A stretch of 42,273 nt of DNA, from positions 1-42,273 of the forward strand of contig NZ_JAAIKC010000023.1 in the NCBI RefSeq assembly GCF_010820665.1, in the 5' to 3' direction. This DNA is from Paenibacillus sp. SYP-B3998. Its GTDB lineage: Bacteria; Bacillota; Bacilli; Paenibacillales; NBRC-103111. Both the position numbers and the translations under genes were made by a program. Below are positions 17,519 to 26,328 of the stretch, piece by piece (position 1 is the stretch's first letter; each line of letters opens with the position of its first letter). A model generated the notes under the pieces. It was not told the DNA's origin, ran no database searches, and was given only the letters and a program-made list of their open reading frames with translations.

Positions 17519-17547
17519 ACTTATCCCCCCGCAACTTCGACTTTACG

Positions 17548-20500
17548 TTAATTTGGCAGCACCAAATGCAATTGATAGATAGCCTTTGCGGCCTCTGCAC
17601 GCGTCGTGCGCTCCTGCGGCGCAAATCGGCTTTGCTCACGGCCACTTACTAGACCTATCTCATACGCGGTGTTCAAATCTTTTATTGCCCACTGGCTTAC
17701 CTCAGAAATATCTACGAATGAAGCTTCAGCTGCAGAAGATGTGGTTTGCTTCATCTTAAGTGCATATGCACGTAGGAGGAATGCTGCCATTTGTTCTCTA
17801 GATACGGTTTCATTTGGAGCGAAAAGGCTTCCTGACATTCCTTGTGTCAGCTCCGCTTCTTCTGCGCCAGATACCGCACTTGCATACCAGGCATCCGATT
17901 TCACATCGGTGAAGCTAGTTGAGCGCTGAGCTTTCAACCCGAGCATCCGAGCCAGCATAGCAACGAATTCAGCACGAGTCACGCTTTGTTGTGGTGTGTA
18001 GTTGTTCGTATCGGTTCCACTAACCACCTGCATCGCACTCAACTGTCTGACGGCCTCATAGGCAAAATTCGCTGCCGACAGGTCCTCATAGGTTTTGTTG
18101 TAGGCTAATCCTACGTAAGTACCTGGCTCCGTTAAAACAGCGCTGAGGGTGCCGTTCTTCACCGTTCCCCCAACATAAATCAACTTTCCTTCAGCAGCTA
18201 TGCGGTAAATGCCAATTGGCGTTCCAACAGGTTGACTATCCATAATTGGTAAATCCACTTGCTTTGCACCTGCAGCAGCATCGAACTTAAAGCTTTCGGC
18301 TACCTGTGTCAAAGAAGCACTCGCATTCTGACTGTACGTTTGAACAGTTTGGTTAACAGTTGCTTGTTCTATCGTTGACAAAGGAATCACATGTTTGTTG
18401 CCACTCTGGTTATCACCACTTCCCTTGCCTGTATGGTCGTTTCCGCTATTATTATTGTTATTACTGTTATTACTATTCCCACCGTTACCGTCGCTGCCAT
18501 TATTATTGCCACCGCCAGTGTCACGCTTTACCACACGAATAGGAACATGCAAGCTGCTTGAATGGTAAGTCGCCGTAATGACGGTTTCCCCTACCGCTTT
18601 AGCGGTAATAGCTCCGCCTTGCGTCACTTCGACAACATCCGTATTGCCGCTCACAAACGAATAAAATGGTGTCCGGTCGATAGCAATCCCATAGCCACGT
18701 GCCTCTTTCACGCTGGCTTGCACAGTTTCGTCCCGTTTAAGCACCTGCGGAATGTCTTGAATAGACGCCGTTCCAAGCAGCTCCCACAGATCCATATTGA
18801 TCTCTAGTATCTTATCCATCACATAAGTTGTTGTATAACGATATTTGTTAGCTCCCGATTCCACCAAGACATAAAGTTTATTATCAATGGATGTCATCCC
18901 TTCTGTCATTGGGACGGCGACAAGGGTTGCGTTACTGCTTGTTTGAGAAATTCCGTCAAGCATCCAGAGAGGTACAGAAGCTTGTCCGACTTGTACTTGT
19001 GCATGTGGAGCTTCACTAGTAGGATTCGCATACCTGTATAATAAGCTGTTATTGTTTCGGCCGTATGAAGAGCTTAAATAAATCGTATCTTTTTTTACGA
19101 CTATACCTTGGATTTTATCTGGCGAAGACAAGAGATAGTCGGGAACAGCTTTGTGCTCTTTATCGCCATCCCACTTGTCTGCTTTTATCGTATCCGCAGC
19201 TTCGTCAAGCACGTAACCTGCAATCCAAGCATGATTCGTCTTATTATCACGAGTGGTCGTATAATGATTCACATCCGTCGGATAGCTAACGCTCTCATAA
19301 AACTCCCCTACCCAAAGCACACCATCGTCATACGTTGAAAATGCGGAATCCACCGGGACTGGAACTCGATTGGCAAATTTAATCTGATCGCCATTTGCTG
19401 CTTTCACAATATCGTTTAAATTCATTTGATAGAGATAGCCCTCAGATGATATCCACACATGGCTTTTGCTTACAGATACCCCACCAGCGTGTCCGGTATA
19501 AGGTGAACCATCCTCCTGGTACAACGAAACCGATTTAACGAACTTACCTGTGCGAGCATCCGTTACAGCGATTACACCCGGTCTCCCATCTGTGAAGTAA
19601 TAGTCGGTCAACAGCCATTGTTCATTCGGGGCATACCCGACTCCTTGCGGAACAAGTTCCTCTGCCAATCCCGGAATAACAGGACCTTCTTTGCTGATAT
19701 CCCACAGCGACTGATAGGCGGGATTCCGCGGGTTCTCTACCCTTTCCTGTTGACCCAGCTTAACATGTGCAGGAATCGCAGTTACCTTAGGTGACCAGGC
19801 CGACTCCACATTCGATGTGTTCACTGCAGCAACTTGAAACGTATACGCCATATTCCCTGTCAAGGCATTCACTGTAAATTCATTCGATGAAGCTGGAATA
19901 AATGCTTCGGGTACGTTAACTCCATTCCTATACAAGTTATAGCCAAATAAATCGTTTTCCGTATTCGGCAACCAGCTTACCGTAACGAAGCCATCCCCTG
20001 GAACTGCCTGCACATGAGTCGGTGTCTGCGGTGGCTGATTGTTTTTAATCGGCTTAGCAGGCGCCTGTCCTACTTGCAACCAACCAGGTGTAGGTGCTTG
20101 TTTCGTTGCCTTTACACGCATATTCACAGACCCATCTATCGGGTAGCTGAATACCGCACTTGTTCCAAGGCTAATATCCGTCGTTCCGTTATATGCCGCT
20201 TTGCTAATCACGTTGCTGTAAGCATCCTGCAAAGTAACCGTTTGATTCCCAGTATTCGTCAGCCCTCCGACGTTATCCATTATGGCAACTTGATTCGGAG
20301 ACAAATATTTGCTCTTGTAGGCGGATAAATAATAATGGTTAAAGCCCTCTAAAGTAAGCGGGGCGATTTCAGCACGCCTAGTCCACAGTAATTGGGTGGC
20401 CCAAGGCTGAACGATGATTGATGTACTGAACACATTAGACCAGCTGCCAGATTTAATCGTGTACCCCTTCAAGTCAACCGGAACTTCTGACGCATTGTAC

Positions 20501-21213
20501 AACTCGATATATTCGAAAGCATCATAAGAAGCGTAATTATCCGTATCTGGCACGACTTCGCTAATCATGAGCGAATGAGTCGGCGTCGCCTGCCATGCTG
20601 CGGATTTAGCGGACTCATTCTTAGCTGTATCAAGAGCTGATACTTCAAAGGTATACGTATTGCCTAAGGTTAATGAAGTCACCGTAATCGCATGTGCTGG
20701 CGATGTGACGGTTTTATTCAGCTTACCGTTCACATAGACTCGATAACTGGCAAGATCATCTTCTGCGCCTGCATCCCAGCTTAAATAAACAAAGTTGGGG
20801 CCTGCTTGTGATTTCAAGCCTTTTGGCGCCATAGGCGGTATCATATCAATGACACTCTGCAGCTTAACGCTTTTATTCACGGTAGCCGAAGATTCCGTGC
20901 CTGCTGCATCGTAAGCCGTCATCTGAAATTGGTAAGTCATTCCGTTGGTTAAACCGGTAATTGTATAACTGTAAGTCGCTCCAACAACCGTAACAGGCTG
21001 TGCAGCGCCTGTGTAATAGATATGATAACCAACAGCAGCATCGCTGCCTGTCCACGAGAGTTGGACACTTTGATTTCCCCCTACGGCATCGAATCCAGTA
21101 GGTGTCTTCGGCCCAGCTACTTGCCCGGATACAACGTCACCATTTGAGAGCGTTGGTAAGATAATCAAAGCGAACAGAAGCATGTAAATCATCAGCTTTT
21201 TACACATTTGCAT
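17548..21213 (-). CDS. S-layer-anchored protein with FN3, lamin-tail and Big2 modules
   Basis: A 1221-residue secreted surface protein. Signal peptide 1-30 (LMIYMLLFALIILPTLSNG). Then two FN3 domains (about 33-115 and 122-208; FDAVGGNQSVQLSWTGSDAA). A lamin-tail domain spans about 212-345 (LMISEVVPDTDNY, FEYIELYNASEVPVDLKGYT). A third FN3 follows (about 393-480). Next comes a region of 300 residues that reads like beta-propeller blades (WLLTDYYFTDGRPGVIAVTD; GGVSVSKSHVWISSEGYLY). A Big2-like Ig domain, an Asn/Gly-rich linker (about 894-931), an unassigned domain, and three SLH repeats (about 1045-1221) end the protein. SLH repeats bind pyruvylated wall polymer. Its position between ugpB and ugpA is unusual; a surface role in substrate capture or display is possible but unproven. 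Confidence 0.85.
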   Translation of the reverse strand: MQMCKKLMIYMLLFALIILPTLSNGDVVSGQVAGPKTPTGFDAVGGNQSVQLSWTGSDAAVGYHIYYTGAAQPVTVVGATYSYTITGLTNGMTYQFQMTAYDAAGTESSATVNKSVKLQSVIDMIPPMAPKGLKSQAGPNFVYLSWDAGAEDDLASYRVYVNGKLNKTVTSPAHAITVTSLTLGNTYTFEVSALDTAKNESAKSAAWQATPTHSLMISEVVPDTDNYASYDAFEYIELYNASEVPVDLKGYTIKSGSWSNVFSTSIIVQPWATQLLWTRRAEIAPLTLEGFNHYYLSAYKSKYLSPNQVAIMDNVGGLTNTGNQTVTLQDAYSNVISKAAYNGTTDISLGTSAVFSYPIDGSVNMRVKATKQAPTPGWLQVGQAPAKPIKNNQPPQTPTHVQAVPGDGFVTVSWLPNTENDLFGYNLYRNGVNVPEAFIPASSNEFTVNALTGNMAYTFQVAAVNTSNVESAWSPKVTAIPAHVKLGQQERVENPRNPAYQSLWDISKEGPVIPGLAEELVPQGVGYAPNEQWLLTDYYFTDGRPGVIAVTDARTGKFVKSVSLYQEDGSPYTGHAGGVSVSKSHVWISSEGYLYQMNLNDIVKAANGDQIKFANRVPVPVDSAFSTYDDGVLWVGEFYESVSYPTDVNHYTTTRDNKTNHAWIAGYVLDEAADTIKADKWDGDKEHKAVPDYLLSSPDKIQGIVVKKDTIYLSSSYGRNNNSLLYRYANPTSEAPHAQVQVGQASVPLWMLDGISQTSSNATLVAVPMTEGMTSIDNKLYVLVESGANKYRYTTTYVMDKILEINMDLWELLGTASIQDIPQVLKRDETVQASVKEARGYGIAIDRTPFYSFVSGNTDVVEVTQGGAITAKAVGETVITATYHSSSLHVPIRVVKRDTGGGNNNGSDGNGGNSNNSNNNNNSGNDHTGKGSGDNQSGNKHVIPLSTIEQATVNQTVQTYSQNASASLTQVAESFKFDAAAGAKQVDLPIMDSQPVGTPIGIYRIAAEGKLIYVGGTVKNGTLSAVLTEPGTYVGLAYNKTYEDLSAANFAYEAVRQLSAMQVVSGTDTNNYTPQQSVTRAEFVAMLARMLGLKAQRSTSFTDVKSDAWYASAVSGAEEAELTQGMSGSLFAPNETVSREQMAAFLLRAYALKMKQTTSSAAEASFVDISEVSQWAIKDLNTAYEIGLVSGREQSRFAPQERTTRAEAAKAIYQLHLVLPN

Positions 21214-21262
21214 AAGGCACCCTTTTCCTTTTTTTCACTAACTGTAACTGCCCTATCATAAG

Positions 21263-21290
21263 ACTATCACGGCATCATTGCCGTGATAGT
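21263..21290 (-). promoter_or_regulatory. Intercistronic hairpin after the substrate-binding gene
   Basis: ACTATCACGGCA (21263-21274) and TGCCGTGATAGT (21279-21290) form a perfect 12-bp stem with a 4-nt loop. It lies between the UgpB-like gene and the SLH gene. No U tract follows on either strand, so it is not a standard terminator. Such hairpins behind binding-protein genes can protect the upstream mRNA from 3' decay, as known for malE-malF; that role here is inference. Confidence 0.65.
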
Positions 21291-21319
21291 TCCTGCCTTA
21301 TTGAATATGGATTAAGCCC

Positions 21320-22654
21320 TTATTTACGGAAATTTTTCAAAATATCATCAGCCTGCTGCTGAGACTTATCAAGCGCTTCTTTGGGCGACATGTTTCCAAG
21401 TAAAGCCGCTTGAATGTTATCATTGAAAAGTTTAGTTACTTGTCCATTCTGATACGTGGATAACTCGCTGTCCGCATATTGGAGTTGATCTCTTGCCACT
21501 GCCGCTTGAGGGAAATCCTTGATATAATTTTTAAGCAAATCCGTCTCATAGGCAGCTTTGGTCGTACCTACATACCCCGTATCCATCGACCATTGCGCGA
21601 CACGCTGCGGTTGCGTTAGGAATTGCATAAACTTCACAGCAGCTTGCTTGTGATCTTCGGAAATGTTTTTGAACAGGTATAGGTTGCCTCCGCCTGTTGG
21701 TGAACCATACTTCTTGTTAGCTGGTAAGAAGGATACGCCGAAATTGAACTTAGCATCGGATTTCACCTTGGTAAGGTTTCCCGTTGTGTGGTACATCATC
21801 GCTGTTTTACCACTAATGAAATCGGACGGAACGGTCGCCCATTCGAGTGTGCCTTCTGGCATAACTTTATCTTTACGGCCAAGGTCTGTGTAGAACTGCA
21901 AAGCTTCCCCAACTTCTGGTTTGTTGAAGTATACATGCTTGCCATCATTGGAAACGATGTTAGTGCCAGTTTGCAAAGATAATGCTTGCAGCATCCAGTA
22001 TTGGTAACCTGTGCTTGGGATTTCAATGCCCCACTGCGCTACTTTGCCAGCGCTATCCTTCACCGTCAGCTTGCTTGCAGCTTCACGCATCTCATTCCAG
22101 TTGGCTGGCGCTTTTTCTGGATCTAGTCCGGCTTTTTTAAATAAATCTTTGTTGTAGTAAAGAACGATTGTACTCCGTTGGAAAGGGACGCTCCATACGG
22201 TTTCACCCGATTTCGTATTTCCCATGAAGGCTTCATAAAAGCCGTTAAAGTACTCTTTGTTGAAGCGAGGCGTCAAATCTTCAATCGCATTCATAGAAAG
22301 CAAGCTGTACAAATCCGTAGACAACAATACCGCTAAATCGGGTGAAGTTCCGCCCTGCACGGACGTAACCACTTTGGTCATCGTGTCCTGGTAACTTCCT
22401 CCATATACGGCTTTGACAGTAATGTTCGGATTTTCCTTGTGAAAGTCACTCGCTAATTGGTCGATTAACTTTGTGATGGGACCACCAACCGCTACTGGAA
22501 AATAAAACTGCAGCTCGACTGGCTTCGCATCCTGTTTAGCCGCAGGACTAGTCGTTGATGTATCCGTAGGAGCGGTGTTCTGCGTGCTTTCTTTTTGCCC
22601 GCAAGCGGATGTAACAAGCGCTACCGCAGCTAAGGTCAGCAATACTTTTTTCAT
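21320..22654 (-). CDS. ugpB: Extracellular solute-binding lipoprotein, UgpB-like
   Basis: Lipid-anchored capture protein of the ABC importer. Signal with lipobox: MKKVLLTLAAVALVTSAC, cysteine 18, followed by a Ser/Thr-rich linker (about 20-45). The mature part is a family-1 solute-binding fold of about 400 residues, with typical segments FHKENPNITVKAVYGGSY, TIVLYYNKDLFKKAGLDPEK and KFMQFLTQPQRVAQWSMDTG. The last resembles the UgpB signature region. GGGAGG sits nine bases before the ATG at 22654; the in-frame TTG two codons earlier is too close to it. It precedes the SLH gene and permeases and follows the HAD phosphatase. Confidence 0.87.
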   Translation of the reverse strand: MKKVLLTLAAVALVTSACGQKESTQNTAPTDTSTTSPAAKQDAKPVELQFYFPVAVGGPITKLIDQLASDFHKENPNITVKAVYGGSYQDTMTKVVTSVQGGTSPDLAVLLSTDLYSLLSMNAIEDLTPRFNKEYFNGFYEAFMGNTKSGETVWSVPFQRSTIVLYYNKDLFKKAGLDPEKAPANWNEMREAASKLTVKDSAGKVAQWGIEIPSTGYQYWMLQALSLQTGTNIVSNDGKHVYFNKPEVGEALQFYTDLGRKDKVMPEGTLEWATVPSDFISGKTAMMYHTTGNLTKVKSDAKFNFGVSFLPANKKYGSPTGGGNLYLFKNISEDHKQAAVKFMQFLTQPQRVAQWSMDTGYVGTTKAAYETDLLKNYIKDFPQAAVARDQLQYADSELSTYQNGQVTKLFNDNIQAALLGNMSPKEALDKSQQQADDILKNFRK

Positions 22655-22720
22655 GTTCAATGTCCTCCCAAGAGTAGGTTTTGTATGGTTTCCTCCAAAT
22701 AATGAAGGTTAATGCCTTTA

Positions 22721-23605
22721 TTAATCGCCGTACCTTCTACGCTCCCCAACGATTTCACTGAGAGAAGCCAGCACATAGTCGGGCTCTATACCCTGCAGCA
22801 TGATGTCCTTACGAGAATCTGCTCCTGTCAACACAAGCGCGCTATACATGCCATTGGCATTACCGAAGCAGATATCCGTGGAAACTCGATCTCCGACCAT
22901 TAAACATGCCTCCGGTGCTGCGTCCAACTTATCCAACGCCTTCTGCGCGTAGTAATCAGATGGCTTTCCAATGACTTTGAAAACGGGCTGCAAGCTTGCA
23001 GTCTCCAAGGCTTTCACCAATGACCACGTATCGGGAATCGCTCCGTCTTCGAGCGGGCAGAAGGGATCTGGGTTAGCAGCGAGTAATCGCGCGCCATTGC
23101 GGAGGGCATTCATTCCAAGCGTCAGCCTCTCATAAGTAAACTGCCTATCTAATCCCACCAACACATGCGTTGCGCTGAGCGCATCTTCCGTTGTTTCCAC
23201 ACCGTAGTTCTCCAATTCGCTCTTCATGGCTTGTTCGCCGATCATCAACACCTTCGCCTTGGGCAAATGTTCCTGACAGTACATACGGGACACGCATAAG
23301 GCCGTTAAAATATCATCCTCGGAACAAGGAACCCCCAACTGTTGGAGGCGATCTCTTACTCCATCTCGGGTATGGATCGTTGTGTTGGTCACAAACAGGA
23401 CCATTTTCCCTTGCTCGCGAAGTTTGTTCAGTGTGGAAAGCACACCCGGCAATATTTTATTGCCTGCATACACCGTGCCATCCAGATCAAATAAATAACC
23501 TTGAAAATCGTCAAGCCCTTTTTGAGCTTTCTTTTGTTCCTTTTTCACTGCATTTCCATAGAAAGGCTCGAACCCATTCTTATGATGTACAACGTGCTCC
23601 GACAC
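22721..23605 (-). CDS. HAD-IIA (NagD-type) phosphatase, possible glycerol-phosphate phosphatase
   Basis: Haloacid-dehalogenase phosphatase with a C2 cap. Motif I is LFDLDGTVYAG (nucleophile and acid aspartates). Motif II is VLFVTNTT. The cap holds the middle. Motif III lysine is in VIGKPSDYYAQ and motif IV is CLMVGDRVSTDI. About 294 residues. I start at GTG 23605, with AAGAGG upstream; the open frame continues to 23677 through the leader hairpin and is unlikely to be translated there. The family includes p-nitrophenyl phosphatases, NMP phosphatases and glycerol-3-phosphate phosphatases. The operon with GDPD, Ugp genes and GlpP favours the last, as inference. Confidence 0.85.
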   Translation of the reverse strand: MSEHVVHHKNGFEPFYGNAVKKEQKKAQKGLDDFQGYLFDLDGTVYAGNKILPGVLSTLNKLREQGKMVLFVTNTTIHTRDGVRDRLQQLGVPCSEDDILTALCVSRMYCQEHLPKAKVLMIGEQAMKSELENYGVETTEDALSATHVLVGLDRQFTYERLTLGMNALRNGARLLAANPDPFCPLEDGAIPDTWSLVKALETASLQPVFKVIGKPSDYYAQKALDKLDAAPEACLMVGDRVSTDICFGNANGMYSALVLTGADSRKDIMLQGIEPDYVLASLSEIVGERRRYGD

Positions 23606-23631
23606 AGCTCTACCTCTTTTCAGAAAAAAAT

Positions 23632-23729
23632 AAAAACCCTTGTTCCGAAAATGTAAAAACAAGCGTCGTCGAAACATCGCGTATAACGCATGTCCGGCTT
23701 GTTTTCACACTTTACTGAACAAGGGTTTT
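23632..23729 (-). promoter_or_regulatory. Nested leader hairpin, candidate GlpP antitermination target
   Basis: Read on the minus strand, an outer stem (23717-23729 with 23633-23645, AAAACCCTTGTTC) encloses an inner stem (23697-23709 with 23652-23664, TGTGAAAACAAGC, 12 of 13 paired). The structure ends in a T-rich tract (TTTTTATTTTTTT) just before the HAD gene start, so it can act as a terminator. The arms share CTTGTT/AACAAG, so each side can instead fold locally, giving mutually exclusive structures. It lies directly downstream of glpP, whose product prevents termination in a glpD leader in Bacillus. Direct binding here is inferred. Confidence 0.6.
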
Positions 23730-23845
23730 CTCATATTCTCAACCCATGATTACTAGTTTGGTGCTGCATATTTAATTGTTAAATTAAGCATAAAGCAGTT
23801 TTGTTAGCACAGTATTAAATCTATACATAGAGTTTGTAAAGGTTT

Positions 23846-24382
23846 CTACCACATTGACGGGTCGCCAGTCGAGATGAAATCTGCGCCGCTCTCAAGCGCT
23901 TCGATCATTTCTTGCTCATAACGAATTAATCCACCTACAATTAAGGGCTGCTTAATCGTATGTTTGAGTTCGCTGATCACTCTCGGCATTAAGCCGGGCA
24001 TCAACTCGACCTCATCGGGGTGGCTGCTGTTAATCATGCGAATCGCCGTTTGCACAGCTGCCGTATCAATCGCAAAAATACGTTGAATACTTTTAATCCC
24101 TGCTTGTCTCGCTGCCGCAACAGCGGCTAATTTGGTAGTTAGAATACCGTCTGCGTGAAACTTTTCAGCTAAATAACTTATCGCATACGTATCCTTGCCA
24201 AGTCCGGAAACCATCTCCATATGAACATAGACTTTTTTACCTGAATCATGAGCTTGTCTAATAATCGACTCTAGATTTCCGATATGCCCTGTCATTAAAT
24301 TGACTCTCTCTACTCTACTTTCCAACATCTTCGGAATTTGTTCCTCTTTCGTAACTGAAGCGATAATGGGAAATTGGTTCAT
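23846..24382 (-). CDS. glpP: GlpP, glycerol-3-phosphate-responsive antiterminator
   Basis: RNA-binding antiterminator of the GlpP family, folded like a small TIM barrel. The conserved course is visible: FPIIASVTKEEQIPKML, MTGHIGNLESIIRQAHDSGK, VYVHMEMVSGLGKDTYAISY, DGILTTKLAAVAAARQAG, IQRIFAIDTAAVQ, DEVELMPGLMPRVISEL, PLIVGGLIRYEQEMIEAL and SGADFISTGDPSMW. In Bacillus, GlpP bound to glycerol 3-phosphate reads through leader terminators of glp genes. The ATG at 24382 has GGAGGTG seven bases upstream; the open frame to 24406 is less likely. It is the first gene of the glycerophosphodiester locus and is followed by a terminator-like leader before the HAD gene. It is about 178 residues, a normal size. 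Confidence 0.92.
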   Translation of the reverse strand: MNQFPIIASVTKEEQIPKMLESRVERVNLMTGHIGNLESIIRQAHDSGKKVYVHMEMVSGLGKDTYAISYLAEKFHADGILTTKLAAVAAARQAGIKSIQRIFAIDTAAVQTAIRMINSSHPDEVELMPGLMPRVISELKHTIKQPLIVGGLIRYEQEMIEALESGADFISTGDPSMW

Positions 24383-24535
24383 GATGCGCACCTCCAAAAA
24401 AAGCATACCTTCCCTGTAAGGGTAACATTCGTTTGTTTGCTCAGTGTTAAGTCGTCCCCTTATACTCTACCTTGAGCAACCTTCCACTTCTCTATTCCAA
24501 TACAAGAGTTAAATCCAGTTTTCATAGCCATATAT

Positions 24536-24573
24536 GTAAAAACGCTAGTCACAAAAGTGACCAGCGTTTTTAC
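24536..24573 (-). terminator. Terminator of the Dabb-domain gene
   Basis: GTAAAAACGCTAGTCAC and GTGACCAGCGTTTTTAC pair with one mismatch around a 4-nt loop. It lies 13 bases after the stop codon of the minus-strand Dabb gene and has T-rich flanks on both strands. Confidence 0.85.
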
Positions 24574-24585
24574 ACTTATTGAAAA

Positions 24586-24879
24586 TTAGATTTCCATATC
24601 AACAACAATGCTATCTATTCTTCCTACTTCTTTAATATAAGCAGCAACCGCTTGATGTTCTGGATTTGGTCCATAAGCCTCAAGAGCCGCTTTGTTCTCA
24701 AAGCGAACCGTTAATATAATCTGGTACCCTTGATTTTTCTCGGAGAAATTAAGACCTGCTTGAAGATCCACGATTCCTACAAGATGATTCCTTAACGCTC
24801 TGAACTTCTCTACGACTTGCTGTAGCTGATCTTGTGTCGTGGTTTCACTAAATTTCACAAGTACAATATGATCAATCAT
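24586..24879 (-). CDS. Dabb (stress-responsive A/B barrel) domain protein
   Basis: A 97-residue single-domain protein of the dimeric alpha/beta-barrel type. It starts MIDHIVLVKFSETTTQDQLQ, continues FRALRNHLVGIVDLQAGLNF, then LTVRFENKAALEAYGPNPEH and ends EVGRIDSIVVDMEI. This matches the family pattern of a first-strand HIV.FK, a middle G.N, and a histidine in PEHQAV. Bacterial members have varied or unknown roles, some in stress or in cyclisation steps of biosynthesis. It is a single-gene unit with its own terminator, so the context adds nothing. Confidence 0.88.
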   Translation of the reverse strand: MIDHIVLVKFSETTTQDQLQQVVEKFRALRNHLVGIVDLQAGLNFSEKNQGYQIILTVRFENKAALEAYGPNPEHQAVAAYIKEVGRIDSIVVDMEI

Positions 24880-24986
24880 GGCGCGCCTCTTTTCTACAAT
24901 TCATGTCTTTCACTATATCACCTCAACCTATTTAATCCAAGATTGATTTGCCAAGATGACTAATTTATGAAATTCACTATTGGAAC

Positions 24987-25172
24987 TCATTTAAATAAGA
25001 TTCGTGTATAGCCAAAGGACAACATCGTTCGCTTAAGTCTTATCGAGAACTTTGCATGCTCCGTGAGGAATCCAAAAATTAACAGTGCTTCCAGTTTCAT
25101 ACCCTTGACCTTCACTGCCACTAATGTGAGGCATGCCAGCAGCAAGGTCGTTCTTGTCCAAATTTTACGCAT
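24987..25172 (-). CDS. Possible small secreted or membrane peptide, 61 residues
   Basis: Starts MRKIWTRTTLLLACLTLVAV, a basic N-terminus followed by a hydrophobic stretch, with GGGAGA six bases before the ATG. The rest (GFLTEHAKFSIRLKRTMLSF) is basic and not recognisable. It has a fair ribosome-binding site but no homologue that I know and no operon partner. It may be a degraded gene or a chance frame. Confidence 0.25.
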   Translation of the reverse strand: MRKIWTRTTLLLACLTLVAVKVKGMKLEALLIFGFLTEHAKFSIRLKRTMLSFGYTRILFK

Positions 25173-25518
25173 GTGTCTCCCTTTATGATCTGACTCCACT
25201 ATATCGCTGATTCGTTTGCACCGTTTTAACTAGATATGGAAGAAAAGTAAATTTTCCCTTAACGTGCAACAAATGAAATAATAATTTCAACACGTTGATG
25301 CAGTTCTGCGTTGATCCCTGGTTGAATAAGATTTGAAAAGTATAAAGAAACCTTTCAACCAAATGGCGTTGAAGGTTATTTGATTACCCACAATTAGCTA
25401 GTCTTCGACAGGAATAACCTTCCTTTAATCGAATGACTCCTCCTGCAAGACTATTCCGAATTTTCCCTTTTGATACTATGATTAGGTGAAGAACGATTAA
25501 CTAGGAGGTTTGGAGTAC

Positions 25519-26268
25519 ATGAGACTCACGCAAAGAAGAATGGCTTACTCTTTTATCATTTTCGCCTTGCTTTTGATAAGTCTGCCAACAGCGGGTTCAG
25601 CACAGATTTGGGGGAAAGTTTGGGAGTCTCCAACTCCTTATCAGATTATCGAAAGCGATAAACTTTTGATTGATGCAGGTTATATGCCTAATGATGAAGG
25701 TCCTGTTCCTTCCTGGTCACGGATTACTTCGGCTTCTGTATCCATCGACGGTCATAAACAATATGTTCCACATACGTATTATGAAGCTCATGGGATCGTA
25801 TCATTAGCAGAGACGACAAGCGGCATTAAAGAGTTACGTCTAGAGCTTCGTTTCATGAGTGGTCAAATATATAATGAGGTCAGATATATTTCCTATCAAC
25901 CAAAACCTGCTAAGCCACAGCTACAATTTATCCCTATTATGAGTAAGGTTAAAGAAAGAAGAGATGGGAGCATGAATTTAACTGTAACTCGCACGAACAG
26001 CATTGGTGTCGCAACAGTAAATTATTCAACTGTAAGCAGGTCAGCAAGAGCTGGTCAGGATTTCATCCCCATACAGGGCCAGCTTACTTTTAAAGAAGGC
26101 GAAAACTCCAAAATACTTACAATACGATTGATCCAAGATAACATAATCGAGCCCCTCGAGGCATTTGGCGTTCAATTATTCAACCCCTCAGATAATGTCG
26201 TACTTAGTGAGAACTCTTATACTACCATTGTTATTGAAGATGATAGCGTACTTGACTCAGATGGTTGA
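25519..26268 (+). CDS. Secreted Calx-beta domain protein
   Basis: About 249 residues. An N-terminal signal peptide (SFIIFALLLISLPTAGSAQI) leads to a first domain of about 115 residues that I do not recognise (SVSIDGHKQYVPHTYYEAHG). From about 145 to 245 comes a Calx-beta module: GSMNLTVTRTNSIGVATVNY, ARAGQDFIPIQGQLTFKEGE, IRLIQDNIIEPLEAFGVQLF and the end YTTIVIEDDS. Calx-beta domains bind calcium in larger adhesion proteins. AGGAGG sits ten bases before the ATG at 25519; an in-frame TTG at 25510 is too close to it. The 300 bases upstream (25200-25518) hold only a weak imperfect hairpin near 25350-25380. Confidence 0.8.
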   Translation: MRLTQRRMAYSFIIFALLLISLPTAGSAQIWGKVWESPTPYQIIESDKLLIDAGYMPNDEGPVPSWSRITSASVSIDGHKQYVPHTYYEAHGIVSLAETTSGIKELRLELRFMSGQIYNEVRYISYQPKPAKPQLQFIPIMSKVKERRDGSMNLTVTRTNSIGVATVNYSTVSRSARAGQDFIPIQGQLTFKEGENSKILTIRLIQDNIIEPLEAFGVQLFNPSDNVVLSENSYTTIVIEDDSVLDSDG

Positions 26269-26328
26269 TTAAAACCTAGCGTACTACGAGAAAAAACTGT
26301 GTTTTTTTTGTGACATTCTCGCAAATTA

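Noticed and set aside
18430..18520. Low-complexity ATT/ACT/GTT-rich stretch
   Set aside because: It encodes the Asn/Gly-rich linker of the SLH protein on the minus strand; no separate repeat element is needed.
25340..25390. Imperfect hairpin AACCTTTCAAC / GTTGAAGGTT upstream of the Calx-beta gene
   Set aside because: The stem is interrupted, lacks a T tract and resembles no known RNA class.
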